Below are positions 24,583 to 33,540 of a stretch of DNA of 56,929 nt, one piece after another. A model generated the notes under the pieces. That model was not told where the DNA came from and did no database searches. It saw only the letters and a program-made list of their open reading frames with translations. The stretch comes from Sutterella sp. (GTDB taxonomy: Bacteria > Pseudomonadota > Gammaproteobacteria > Burkholderiales > Burkholderiaceae_F). The position numbers and the translations under genes were made by a program. The stretch is taken from contig JAHHRG010000003.1 of NCBI GenBank assembly GCA_020025965.1, forward strand, positions 1 to 56,929, written 5' to 3'. Within the stretch, counting starts at the first letter, position 1. Each line of letters opens with the position of its first letter.

Positions 24583-26745
24583 CTAGGGCTTTTTCGGTTC
24601 GATGGCGTCGAGCACAATTCCCCGCGTTAGGAGTTCGGGTAGGACCTCGACCGAACCGTCGGTTCTATATATAAGGTACAAGGGCACGCCCGAACGGCCG
24701 AATGACGCAAGTAGTTTTGTAATGGCTGGATCGCGGTTCGTCCAGTCGCCATATAGAAGCGTGTAATTGAGCTCCTTAAAGCGTTGCTGAACGTCTTCGC
24801 GATTAAGAGCTGCGACCTTGTTAGCTTGACATGTGACGCACCAAGCAGCCGTGAAGTCCACAAAGACGGGTTTCCCTTCGGCGATCGATCGAATCACCGC
24901 ATCTTCGCTCCAGGCTTCCCAGTGACCTTCGCTTGCCACGGAACCGCGACGATCAAAGTTTCCGGAACCGATGATGGCGACACAGGCAATGATCACAAGA
25001 GTCATCACACCCATGAGAGGACGATTTTTACCGCGCCCCCACTGTTCTCGTCCCAGCAACCAAAGGAAGATGGCAACCGCACCAGCAGCACAGCCCATAA
25101 GGAGCATGCCGTTTAAGGTGACCTGTTTAGACAAGACCCAGCCGAGCCAGAGTACAGTGCCGACCATCGGAATGGCCATAGCCTTGCGGAAGGTATCCAT
25201 CCAGGCACCGGGTTTCGGAAGAACCGAAATCCACTTGGGCCAGAGGCAAAGAGCTAACCAGGGTAGCGCCATGCCGAGACCGAGCGAAAGGAAAATGAAG
25301 AGTGCGACGACAGCAGGTTGCGTAACAGCATAGCCAAGAGCAGCTCCCATAAAGGGAGCGGTACAAGGGCTCGCGACCACTACGGCGAGAATACCAGTCA
25401 CGAAGGAACTCATAACGCCAGTTGTCGGCGCTGAACGCATCATGCGGGAGTCTGCCAAGTGACTTCCTGCCGTGAATTCAAAAACTCCGAAAAGGTTCAG
25501 AGAAATCGCGATAAAGAGTAACAAGAGCGTTGTGACGACCCAGGCACTCTGTAGCTGGAAGCCCCAGCCGAGTGACATACCGAAACCGCGAAGGAGGAGA
25601 AGCGTCGAGGCCAAAATCGTCATCGTGACCAGAACGCCTGCAGTAAAGGCTGTCCCATGCGGAAGAAGTGGTTTGCCGCTCTGATATCCCTTCAGAAGTT
25701 CCAAGAGTTTCAGCGAGAGAATCGGAAAAACACAGGGCATCAGATTAAGGATGATCCCGCCTAGAAATGCAAAAAGAAGCGCTGTAAGAGTGCCTACCGA
25801 CATGCTGGTTTCGGGAACGGGAAGTTCATCGAGCGTCGGCCCTTTGAGACCTGCCGTATCAACCGAGCCTTTTTCGAGCGGAATTGTTGTTTCAATGGCC
25901 CAGCCACCCCGTTGAGGACCGCCGTCACCCGTCAGCACACCTCGAATGGTCTCGCGGGGCTTTTCGGTAAACCGATCGCTCAGCTTCATGACAAGCTGTG
26001 CAGAGCCTTCTTCAGTATGACGGAACAAGGGCTTTTCGGTGTGTTTTAAGAGATCTGCATCCAGAGGGAAGAAATTCAAGGCCTCTTTGACACGAACATC
26101 AGTGCCAGGCACCGTGATCTCTAAACGTTCGTTATCGAAAATGGCTGTGACGGTTGTTGTTTCGGCCGTTTCAGGCAGAAGCTGCACAGTTTTTTGAATC
26201 AGGTCTGCATCTTTGGTGGGGTTCGGTGCAACATGATAGGGAAGTGTTACGTGTAGATTGGCCTCCCCCGGCACGCAAAGATTTTTGCAGGCCAGGTATT
26301 CGACATGAACGTCGATAGTAGCTGACGTACCGACAGGGAAGCGCGGGACCTTTACTTCAAACGGGAAGACCGCTTTGCCCGAATAGCCATAGCTCGTCAG
26401 GCCAGTCGTATCGAGTCGCTCGGGAATCGGGAAAACCGGTTCCGTCACGCGTACGTCGCTAGGTTTGGTGAAAGAAAAAGTAGTGGGCAGACCGGCATCG
26501 CCCGGCATACGCCAATAGGTGTGCCAACCATCCTCGTGATCGATCACGACAGCCAAGCGATTTTCAGCCTGAGGTGTGAGACCGTTATATTCCGAAATAA
26601 GCCGAAGGGAGACTTTCGGTTTATCGTCGGCGACTGGAGCGGTGCTTCCGCCGATCTTTTCAAGCCAGGCGGGGCCGTTAGCCCACGACACGCCGAGAGC
26701 AGTCGTGAGCAAGGCACCCGTTATCCAGGTTTTCAGAAACCCCAT
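24583..26745 (-). CDS. dsbD: Thiol:disulfide interchange protein, DsbD/ScsB type
   Basis: Moves reducing power from cytoplasmic thioredoxin across the inner membrane to periplasmic thiol enzymes. A signal peptide (residues 1-22) is followed by a periplasmic domain with a C153-x3-C157 pair (LACKNLCVPG), resembling the ScsB-type alpha domain more than E. coli DsbD. An eight-helix CcdA-like transporter domain follows, with membrane cysteines in NLMPCVFPI and ASPCTAPFMG. The C-terminal thioredoxin domain has the redox motif C636-V-T-C639. Length 720. It begins 14 nt after hemL and is probably co-transcribed with it. Confidence 0.93.
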   Translation of the reverse strand: MGFLKTWITGALLTTALGVSWANGPAWLEKIGGSTAPVADDKPKVSLRLISEYNGLTPQAENRLAVVIDHEDGWHTYWRMPGDAGLPTTFSFTKPSDVRVTEPVFPIPERLDTTGLTSYGYSGKAVFPFEVKVPRFPVGTSATIDVHVEYLACKNLCVPGEANLHVTLPYHVAPNPTKDADLIQKTVQLLPETAETTTVTAIFDNERLEITVPGTDVRVKEALNFFPLDADLLKHTEKPLFRHTEEGSAQLVMKLSDRFTEKPRETIRGVLTGDGGPQRGGWAIETTIPLEKGSVDTAGLKGPTLDELPVPETSMSVGTLTALLFAFLGGIILNLMPCVFPILSLKLLELLKGYQSGKPLLPHGTAFTAGVLVTMTILASTLLLLRGFGMSLGWGFQLQSAWVVTTLLLLFIAISLNLFGVFEFTAGSHLADSRMMRSAPTTGVMSSFVTGILAVVVASPCTAPFMGAALGYAVTQPAVVALFIFLSLGLGMALPWLALCLWPKWISVLPKPGAWMDTFRKAMAIPMVGTVLWLGWVLSKQVTLNGMLLMGCAAGAVAIFLWLLGREQWGRGKNRPLMGVMTLVIIACVAIIGSGNFDRRGSVASEGHWEAWSEDAVIRSIAEGKPVFVDFTAAWCVTCQANKVAALNREDVQQRFKELNYTLLYGDWTNRDPAITKLLASFGRSGVPLYLIYRTDGSVEVLPELLTRGIVLDAIEPKKP

Positions 26746-26759
26746 AGTGTTATCCGTTA

Positions 26760-28043
26760 TTAGCGGGCGATTTCAGCGAAAGTTTCGCGTGCCGCGTTGA
26801 TCGTGGCGTCGATGACTTCGTCGGTATGCGTGATAGACAAGAAACCAGCTTCGAAGGTGGACGGGGCGAAGTAAACACCGCGATCGAGCATGCCGTGGAA
26901 GAACTTCGCAAAAAGCTCCGTATCGGCCTTCATCACGTCGTTGAAGCCGTGCGGGATTTCCGGCAAGAAGTAGATACCGAACATACCGCCTACGCTGTCG
27001 GCACAGAATTCGATGCCGGCTTCTCGAGCGGCAGCCGTCAAGCCGGTCACGAGCTTCGTCGTCTGAGCGGAAAGTCGGTCATGGAAGCCAGGAGCCTGAA
27101 TGCCCTTGAGGGTGGCAAGACCGCAGGCGACAGCAACAGGGTTGCCAGAGAGCGTACCGGCCTGATAGACGGCACCCAAGGGAGCAATCTTACTCATGAT
27201 TTCACGACGACCGCCGAAAGCGGCAACGGGCATACCGCCACCGATCACTTTGCCGAGCATCGTGATGTCGGGTGTAATGCCGTAGTGCTCCTGAGCACCA
27301 CCCAAAGCAACGCGGAAGCCCGTCATCACTTCATCAACGATCATAAGAGCGCCGTATTCCGTGCAAAGGCGACGCATCGTCTGGAGAAATTCCGGATTGC
27401 CTCGAACCATGTTCATATTGCCGGCCACGGCTTCAACGATTACGCAGGCGATGTCGGAACCCCACTGACGGAAGGCGTCTTCCAACTGTTGCGGGTTGTT
27501 GTATTCGAGGACAAGGGTGTGTTCCGTTACGGAAGCGGGAACGCCGGCCGAAGAAGGATTGCCAAAGGTAAGCATGCCGGAACCTGCTTTGACGAGCAAG
27601 GAATCGGAATGACCGTGGTAGCAACCTTCGAACTTGATGATCTTGTTGCGACCCGTATAGCCGCGGGCGAGGCGAATGGCAGACATGCCGGCTTCGGTAC
27701 CGGAGCTCACAAGACGAACCTGTTCCATCGACGGCACGATTTTGCGGATTTCTTCTGCGATGCGGATTTCAGCTTCGGTAGCAGCTCCGAAAGAGAGGCC
27801 GCGTTCGGTAGCGGCTTCTACTTCGGCGATGACTTCGTCGTTATTGTGGCCGAGAATCATCGGTCCCCAGGAGAGGATGTAATCGATGAATTTCTTGCCG
27901 GTGGCATCCCACATATAAGGGCCCTTGGCGCGTTCGATAAAGCGCGGAGAACCGCCGACGGAGCGGAAGGCGCGAACCGGGGAATTGACACCGCCGGGAA
28001 TGGAAATCTGAGCACGTTCGAAGAGTTCGTCGTTGCGATCCAT
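26760..28043 (-). CDS. hemL: Glutamate-1-semialdehyde 2,1-aminomutase
   Basis: PLP enzyme that forms 5-aminolevulinate in the C5 tetrapyrrole pathway. Clear landmarks are SGTEAGMSAIRLARG, the EGCYHGHSD segment, DEVMTGFR and the PLP lysine K265 in MLGKVIGGG, with YQAGTLSGNP afterwards. Length 427. It is the first gene of the hemL-dsbD pair on the minus strand. Confidence 0.98.
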   Translation of the reverse strand: MDRNDELFERAQISIPGGVNSPVRAFRSVGGSPRFIERAKGPYMWDATGKKFIDYILSWGPMILGHNNDEVIAEVEAATERGLSFGAATEAEIRIAEEIRKIVPSMEQVRLVSSGTEAGMSAIRLARGYTGRNKIIKFEGCYHGHSDSLLVKAGSGMLTFGNPSSAGVPASVTEHTLVLEYNNPQQLEDAFRQWGSDIACVIVEAVAGNMNMVRGNPEFLQTMRRLCTEYGALMIVDEVMTGFRVALGGAQEHYGITPDITMLGKVIGGGMPVAAFGGRREIMSKIAPLGAVYQAGTLSGNPVAVACGLATLKGIQAPGFHDRLSAQTTKLVTGLTAAAREAGIEFCADSVGGMFGIYFLPEIPHGFNDVMKADTELFAKFFHGMLDRGVYFAPSTFEAGFLSITHTDEVIDATINAARETFAEIAR

Positions 28044-28194
28044 GATGGTTTAACTCCTAGTTGTCAGGTTCGAGCGCGGTAGTTTATTGTCGTTACGCTC
28101 AAACGTTTGGGATTCTGGAGAATCCCGCTGGACTGGTTATAGGTTAAAAGGGAAAGCCTTGAAGGTTTTTCCGTATTCGGTATTTAATAAAAAA

Positions 28195-29346
28195 TTAGAA
28201 AGCGTACCCGACGGAAACCGAGAGATCGGTCGGGGCAGACTTGAGTTTGTAACGTTCGTCCGCGCCTTCGGTCGTGCCTTCAAAGCGAGTGAAAGCTGTA
28301 AAGAGTTCGGCATTCACAAAAAGATGCCGTGTCATCGCATAGGTCCCGCCCAACGAAAGAACGGGATGCACGTAGCTATCTTTTTCATCGTTGTTTTTCA
28401 TTTCAGACCATCCGAAGCCGCCACCCGCATACAGGCGGAGTCGGTTCGTGACATCGACGTTGTACTGAATTTGCAGAGCCACCGTCTTGAAGTCGTGTAC
28501 TTTGCTCTCGCCGGTTCCCGTTTCGATATCATGTTTGGACTCGCGGTAAGAGAGATCGGTCGCCCAGTGACGGCCTGAATAGTGACGCCAACCAACATGC
28601 CAGACGTCGTCGTTTTTGATCGTATGGCGGCTTTCCTCTTCGGCGTTGTCAATATATTGCCAACCCCAGCCGCCGTACACGACGTTTGCCGTCTCACTCC
28701 AGGCACTGGTAGCTGGGAGCGGATCGTCGCGTCGCTTCTGGTCATCCACAGTGAAGGTCGTATAAAAGAACATTACATTTGTAATCGGAATGTAGGTGCC
28801 GTAAAAGGAGACGGTATCCGTTCCGATTTTGGCAACTGGCAGAGGTGCGGGGGTCGGAAGCCAGCCGAAGTCGTCTCGAAGGGTAAGCCCGAGAATATAA
28901 CCTGCTCCTACGTGCAGACCGGAATTGCCGATCGGATAGCGTGCGACCCACTGGTACCCTACCATCGGCTCGATGTTATAGTTCGAATCGACAAAATTTA
29001 CCCAGAATATCGTGCGTTCGTTCCCTCGATCATCTAGCAGAGTACGGGCCAACCCCATACCGGCAGGGATCGCGTTTTCTTCTCGATAGTCGGGCCAGTC
29101 AAAGCGCGGATGGATGGTATAGGTCGGCAGGACCAGCATATTATTGCCATCCTGCATGATGGTTGAGATGCCGGTTTTGGTATCTGTCCAGAAGTCGCCG
29201 AAATTGCCGGAGCGTTCGGTCGAGGCGTGAACGAGCCCGGCAGGCGTAGTGTCGAGCAGGCCTGCCCAAAAAGAAGTTGATTCGGCAGCTGTAGTGCCGG
29301 CAAAGGCGGCAAGAAGCGTGGCAAGGACAGGTTTGATGGTAGTCAT
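28195..29346 (-). CDS. PagP-like lipid A palmitoyltransferase fused to a second outer-membrane barrel
   Basis: The 383-residue precursor has a signal peptide (residues 1-21, cut near TAAES) and two parts. Residues about 45-200 read as PagP, the barrel that transfers palmitate from phospholipid to lipid A: YTIHPRF holds a His (79) and NFVDSNYNIEP an Asp-Ser pair (120-121), matching the E. coli His33-Asp76-Ser77 triad with similar spacing; GLHVGAGY, LTLRDDFGWLP-PAPLP and SFYGTYIP also match. Residues about 215-383 add roughly eight amphipathic strands in pairs, ending GYAF with the terminal Phe typical of BAM substrates, and resemble an OmpA/Opa-style barrel. E. coli PagP stops after the first part. 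ATG 29346 is chosen for the signal peptide; its ribosome-binding site is weak. Monocistronic. Confidence 0.8.
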   Translation of the reverse strand: MTTIKPVLATLLAAFAGTTAAESTSFWAGLLDTTPAGLVHASTERSGNFGDFWTDTKTGISTIMQDGNNMLVLPTYTIHPRFDWPDYREENAIPAGMGLARTLLDDRGNERTIFWVNFVDSNYNIEPMVGYQWVARYPIGNSGLHVGAGYILGLTLRDDFGWLPTPAPLPVAKIGTDTVSFYGTYIPITNVMFFYTTFTVDDQKRRDDPLPATSAWSETANVVYGGWGWQYIDNAEEESRHTIKNDDVWHVGWRHYSGRHWATDLSYRESKHDIETGTGESKVHDFKTVALQIQYNVDVTNRLRLYAGGGFGWSEMKNNDEKDSYVHPVLSLGGTYAMTRHLFVNAELFTAFTRFEGTTEGADERYKLKSAPTDLSVSVGYAF

Positions 29347-29511
29347 ACTTTTGTGCTCAGAAAGACCGTGGTAGCCGTTTGTGCTTTTCTTCTCAATTCG
29401 AGCTGATCTGAGATCGAAAAAAACGAAGTCAATTGTAAATTTTCTCATATTTTGATTAAGCCACTTTGAAGGATTTGAGAGAAAAGCCTTGTAAGCCTCG
29501 GGTAAAAGACG

Positions 29512-29549
29512 AAAAAAAAGGATCTGCTCTTCGTCGGAAAAGCAGATCC
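29512..29549 (-). terminator. Terminator of the acyl-CoA ligase gene (minus strand)
   Basis: On the minus strand GGATCTGCT (29541-29549) pairs with AGCAGATCC (29520-29528), followed by eight T residues. It is about 30 nt after the stop codon at 29577. Confidence 0.88.
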
Positions 29550-29576
29550 ACCTATGTGCAGACTTTGTGATCTCTC

Positions 29577-31709
29577 TTAGAGACCCAAAGCGGTTCGAGC
29601 TTCGACGGTGCGAACTTTGATGCGACCGTCAACAGCAATGGCTTCGCCCGTTTTTTCTGAAATCATCAGGGGGTTGATGTCGAGCTCGTCCACAAACGGA
29701 TAGTCGGTGACGAGCTGCGAGAGGCGAAGCAGGGTTTCTTCAACCTGCGTAATATCGGCGGGCGTTGTACCGCGAGCACCTTCGAGGAGTTTGTAGGCTT
29801 TGACGCCCCGAACCATGTCGTGCGCATCAATGTCCGTCAAGGGCGCAATACGGAAATTCACATCCTTCATTACTTCGATGAAGACACCGCCCAAGCCGAA
29901 CATCACCATCGGACCGTATTGCGGGTCGGTCGCAATACCGCAAACCATTTCACGGGTGCCTTTCACCATTTCTTGAATGATGACGCCTTCGAGGCCATCG
30001 AGAAGACCGCATTCGTTAAGCTTCGCAACGAGATCGCGATACTGTGCACGCAATTCGTCGGCCGAGCCGATGTTGATACGAACGCCGCCGACGTCTGTCT
30101 TGTGGGACGTGGTCTTCGAGGTCATTTTCATGACAACCGGATAACCAATACGATTGGCTTGTTCGACGGCTTCGTCTTCTGTCGTAGCGAAACCGGCACC
30201 GCAGACTCGTACGCCATAAGCGGCCAAAAGGTCGATTGATTCGCGGGTTGTAAGCTGATCGCGACCGTCTTCAAGAGCGGTGCGGAAAAGCGTTTCGGCC
30301 GCTTCTCGATTCACCGTGAAGGCAGGAAGTTTCCCTTCTGGACGTTCAATCCAGAGGCGTTGCTGGTTGAGGCGATAAAGACCGTCGATAGCTTCTTCGG
30401 CGTACATGAAGAAGGGCATTGTAACGTCAAGGTCACCCAACTTCGTGAAGAAATCGTTCTTCGTCATGAAGACGCCAACGATCGGCTTTTCGGGATGCTT
30501 GGCTTTGATCTCCATCAGAGCCTTGGCAACGTCGATATCTTTGAGACCGAGGAAGGGAAGGTAGATTGTTACGACCATGTCGACTCCTGGATCGGCGAGA
30601 ACCGTTTCAAGGGTCTTTTTGTAGTGTTCGATCGGAGCCGAAGCAATCATATCGACGGGGTTCTTGACACTTGCGGCCGCCGGCAGAAAGCTCTTCAATT
30701 CAGCCTTCGTATTGTCGGAGAGTTCGGCCATCTTCATGCCGAATTCGCAGACGGCATCGGTGGCCATAATGCCGGGACCACCGGAATTCGTGATGATGGC
30801 AATTCGGTCGCCCTTCGGAATCGGGCAGTTAGAGAAGACCTTGGCGGACGCAAAAAGCTTTTCAAGCGAGTATTCGCGAATGACGCCCGACTGACGCAAA
30901 AGAGCGTCGGCAGCAAGATCGGCACCTGCGAGGCTCCCGGTATGTGAGGAGGCAGCGGAGGCACCGGCGGCGGAGCGACCGGCTTTCAAAGCCAAAATGG
31001 GTTTCTTTTTTGAAATGCGGGAAGCCAGACGGCGGAAATTCTGAGGATCCTGAATGGATTCCATATAAAGGAGAATTTCCTTTACGTCTTCTTCGTTTTC
31101 CCAGTATTCCATCGCCGTTTCGGCGTTGATGTCGGCCTGATTGCCGATCGAGATGAACTGAGAGAAGCCGAGATTCAAATCTTTGAGGATGTTGAGAATG
31201 CCGCCGCCCAAGGCTCCCGACTGCGACACGAAGCCGATTGAACCACGTTCGGGAAGCGATTCAGCAAAGCAACCGTCGAGGCGAATGGTGGGATGGGTAT
31301 TCACTACGCCGAGGCAGTTGGGACCGACGCATCGCATGCCGTAACGGCGGATGCGTTCGAGAAGGGCTTTTTCAAGTTCGGCGCCTTCGGCACCGGTTTC
31401 TTTAAAGCCAGCAGAAATGACGACGAGACCGCCGATGCCCTTTTCATGACATTCGTCGATTGTCTGAAGTACGTACTTGGCATTAACGATGACGATGGCA
31501 AGATCAACGTCTCCAGGAATATCGCGAACGTTCTGATACGCGGGAAGCCCTTCGATCACACCGCCCTTCGGGTTCACGGGATAAACGGAACCAGTGAAAC
31601 CGTATTCCTGAAGTCGTTTCAGAATATCTGAACCGATTGTGTGTTGTCTGGTAGAGGCACCGATCACGGCGATCGATGCAGGTTTCATGATTTTGTCAAG
31701 CTGCTGCAT
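29577..31709 (-). CDS. ADP/NDP-forming acyl-CoA (acetate-CoA) ligase, fused alpha-beta
   Basis: Interconverts acyl-CoA plus ADP and Pi with the free acid, CoA and ATP; in anaerobes this conserves energy from acetyl-CoA or amino-acid-derived acyl-CoAs. The order is CoA-binding domain (MKPASIAVIGAST), succinyl-CoA-ligase-like domains with phosphohistidine H256 in SSHTGSLAG, then an ATP-grasp domain at the C-terminus (GYPVVMKMTSKTTSHKTDVGG). It lacks the GNAT domain of Pat-type acetyltransferases. Start ATG 31709 is set by the conserved N-terminus; neither it nor ATG 31733 has a good Shine-Dalgarno. Exact acid substrate cannot be told from sequence. Confidence 0.88.
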   Translation of the reverse strand: MQQLDKIMKPASIAVIGASTRQHTIGSDILKRLQEYGFTGSVYPVNPKGGVIEGLPAYQNVRDIPGDVDLAIVIVNAKYVLQTIDECHEKGIGGLVVISAGFKETGAEGAELEKALLERIRRYGMRCVGPNCLGVVNTHPTIRLDGCFAESLPERGSIGFVSQSGALGGGILNILKDLNLGFSQFISIGNQADINAETAMEYWENEEDVKEILLYMESIQDPQNFRRLASRISKKKPILALKAGRSAAGASAASSHTGSLAGADLAADALLRQSGVIREYSLEKLFASAKVFSNCPIPKGDRIAIITNSGGPGIMATDAVCEFGMKMAELSDNTKAELKSFLPAAASVKNPVDMIASAPIEHYKKTLETVLADPGVDMVVTIYLPFLGLKDIDVAKALMEIKAKHPEKPIVGVFMTKNDFFTKLGDLDVTMPFFMYAEEAIDGLYRLNQQRLWIERPEGKLPAFTVNREAAETLFRTALEDGRDQLTTRESIDLLAAYGVRVCGAGFATTEDEAVEQANRIGYPVVMKMTSKTTSHKTDVGGVRINIGSADELRAQYRDLVAKLNECGLLDGLEGVIIQEMVKGTREMVCGIATDPQYGPMVMFGLGGVFIEVMKDVNFRIAPLTDIDAHDMVRGVKAYKLLEGARGTTPADITQVEETLLRLSQLVTDYPFVDELDINPLMISEKTGEAIAVDGRIKVRTVEARTALGL

Positions 31710-31948
31710 GGCGCAAATGAAATGAATTGGCATTAGGGCGATCGTAAGAGTTTCAGCGTACTCAAAAAGCAAGGCAGACGATCGCGCAAAAAGTAGTGAC
31801 CGTAGACTAACACATGGAAGAGACTTTTGACGGGGTGAAAATGGCCAAAAGAAGAAAAATTGTGAAAAACTTTTTTGTCTTTTCTCCGACGCTCAACATA
31901 CCTTCGGCACTCAACGGGCACCAACTTCTTTAGAAGATGTTGCATATC
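31710..31948. other. Gene-free spacer between the CoA ligase gene and the dcw cluster
   Basis: A 240-nt divergent spacer. It presumably holds the minus-strand promoter of the CoA ligase gene, but I see no convincing -35/-10 pair. An A/T-rich part around 31850-31885 stands out. No ORF or RNA gene was recognised. Confidence 0.6.
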
Positions 31949-31977
31949 TTGACCTCACGAGTCGATCTCGTTAAAGT
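31949..31977 (+). promoter_or_regulatory. Sigma-70 promoter of the dcw operon (Pmra)
   Basis: TTGACC (31949-31954) and TAAAGT (31972-31977) are spaced exactly 17 nt, giving a start near 31984. The operon from mraZ onward depends on it. Confidence 0.75.
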
Positions 31978-31990
31978 GCTCACTATAAAG

Positions 31991-32005
31991 TGGGAAAAAG
32001 TGGGA
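31991..32005 (+). promoter_or_regulatory. MraZ operator: two TGGGA repeats
   Basis: TGGGA at 31991-31995 and 32001-32005, separated by five nt (AAAAG). MraZ is known to bind TGGG-type direct repeats with 5-nt spacers near its own promoter and repress the dcw operon. Here the repeats lie just downstream of the predicted start. Only two copies are seen; a third at the same phase is absent. Confidence 0.7.
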
Positions 32006-32076
32006 CGACGATCGCTCATCGCCGCTCTGCCGACACCTCGCATCTCGCGCCGCACGCAACAACGGACGATATCATC

Positions 32077-32499
32077 GTGTTTCAAGGAACGTTTCTCCTG
32101 ACACTGGATCAGAAAGGCCGCCTGTCGATACCAACTCGGTATCGGGAGGCTTTTCGTGTTGTTGCCGAAGGATCCGTTACCGTCACCCGTCATCCTGACG
32201 GCTGTCTGGTGATTTATCCCCACCCTGTTTGGGAAGAAAAACGCGAGAAACTGATCCGTCTGCCGTATTCGGCCAGAGGTTTTGTGCGATTCGTGTTGGG
32301 AAGCGCCGTCGATGTGGATATGGATCGTGCCGGTCGCCTCTTGATACCCGCCGATCTGCGGGAGCTGAGCGCTCTTACAAAAGAGGTGGCTCTCGTCGGA
32401 TTAGGGGAACATTTCGAACTGTGGAATCGCGAAACGCTCACCGAGCGCGAGTGCGAAGCGCTCGAAGCCGGACTCAATGCGGCCGATTTCACGTTCTAG
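32077..32499 (+). CDS. mraZ: Transcriptional regulator MraZ
   Basis: AbrB-like DNA-binding ring protein that represses the dcw operon. It has two SpoVT-AbrB-type repeats (LDQKGRLSIPTRYR and MDRAGRLLIPADLR, each with the DxxGR signature). Start GTG 32077 gives the family N-terminus (V/M)FQGTFLLTLD; the longer in-frame reading from 31990 would start in the operator and is rejected. Length 140, and it lacks the usual longer variable C-terminus. rsmH follows after 69 nt. Confidence 0.95.
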   Translation: MFQGTFLLTLDQKGRLSIPTRYREAFRVVAEGSVTVTRHPDGCLVIYPHPVWEEKREKLIRLPYSARGFVRFVLGSAVDVDMDRAGRLLIPADLRELSALTKEVALVGLGEHFELWNRETLTERECEALEAGLNAADFTF

Positions 32500-32568
32500 A
32501 AATACACCGTCCGACTCTTGTCTCGGTTGCGTGAGCAGAGTTGGAAAACACGAAAGCGAGAGATAAGC

Positions 32569-33540
32569 GTGAGCGAAGCATTCATCCATTTGTCGGTTCT
32601 GGGCGAGGAGGCTCCGGAGAGTCTGGTGGTCAACCCCGACGGTCTTTACGTCGACGGTACTTTTGGTCGTGGCGGTCATTCGCGCCGTATTTTGGCCAAA
32701 CTCTCCGATAAGGGCCGTTTGATTGCTTTTGATCGGGATCCGCAGGCGATCGAAGCTTCTCGGGCCATTACAGATCCCCGTTTTTCCATTATTCATGAAC
32801 CTTTTTCCACGATGCGTGAATCTTTGGCAGCCTGCGGTGTTACCGAAGTGGACGGGATCTTTCTCGATATAGGTGTTTCTTCGCCTCAGATTGATGATGC
32901 CACCCGCGGCTTTTCCTTCCGCTTTGACGGTCCGCTCGACATGCGTATGGATACGACGCGCGGCATGACGGCTGCCGAATGGCTGGCCACGGCAGAGGAA
33001 CGAGACATACGTCAAGTTATCAAGGTCTACGGTGAAGAACGTTTTGCGGGTCCTATTGCCCGTGCAATTGTTGCCGAACGTCAGAAAAAACCGATCAATA
33101 CGACGAAGGCTTTGGCCGACTTGGTCGCTCGTGTGGTTCCCAGAAACAAAAAAGACATGGGGCAACATCCTGCTACGCGTACTTTTCAGGCCGTTCGTAT
33201 TGAAGTTAATCATGAATTGGACGAACTGAAGACCGCCTTGAATGCGGCGGGCATTCTTCTTTGTCCCGAGGGCCGTCTAGCGGTCATCAGCTTCCACTCT
33301 TTGGAAGATCGCATTGTGAAGCATTTCTTCGAGGCTGCCGCTCACCCAGAGCGTGAACTTGATCCGCGTCTGCCTTTTACGCAGGATATGCTCCCGAAGC
33401 CTCTCTTTGATCATGTCGAGCGTATCAAACCCGGCGCTGCCGAATGTGAAGTTAATCCTCGCGCCCGTTCCGCAATTCTTCGTGTTGCCACGAGAACGAC
33501 GGCTCCCTGGCGCACGGAGGCAGGGGCATGCCTCGGTTAA
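32569..33540 (+). CDS. rsmH: 16S rRNA (cytosine-1402-N4)-methyltransferase
   Basis: Methylates C1402 in the ribosomal P site using S-adenosylmethionine. The SAM-binding motif LYVDGTFGRGGHSR, the catalytic-region LDIGVSSPQIDDATRGFSF and the C-terminal ISFHSLEDRIVK are present. GTG 32569 is taken as the start because it gives the family N-terminus (SEAFIHLSVL); the reading frame extends to TTG 32518 without conservation. It overlaps ftsL by 13 nt. Confidence 0.97.
   Translation: MSEAFIHLSVLGEEAPESLVVNPDGLYVDGTFGRGGHSRRILAKLSDKGRLIAFDRDPQAIEASRAITDPRFSIIHEPFSTMRESLAACGVTEVDGIFLDIGVSSPQIDDATRGFSFRFDGPLDMRMDTTRGMTAAEWLATAEERDIRQVIKVYGEERFAGPIARAIVAERQKKPINTTKALADLVARVVPRNKKDMGQHPATRTFQAVRIEVNHELDELKTALNAAGILLCPEGRLAVISFHSLEDRIVKHFFEAAAHPERELDPRLPFTQDMLPKPLFDHVERIKPGAAECEVNPRARSAILRVATRTTAPWRTEAGACLG

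Noticed and set aside
26826..28082. 418-codon plus-strand open frame opposite hemL
   Set aside because: Antisense of a certain gene, rich in His/Phe/Asp without family features.
28109..28126. Inverted repeat GGGATTC-TGGA-GAATCCC between hemL and the PagP-like gene
   Set aside because: Only 7 bp and no T run on either side, so I could not support a terminator or operator call.
31990..32076. N-terminal extension of MraZ from the upstream ATG
   Set aside because: It would place the start inside the TGGGA operator; the conserved MraZ N-terminus begins at GTG 32077.
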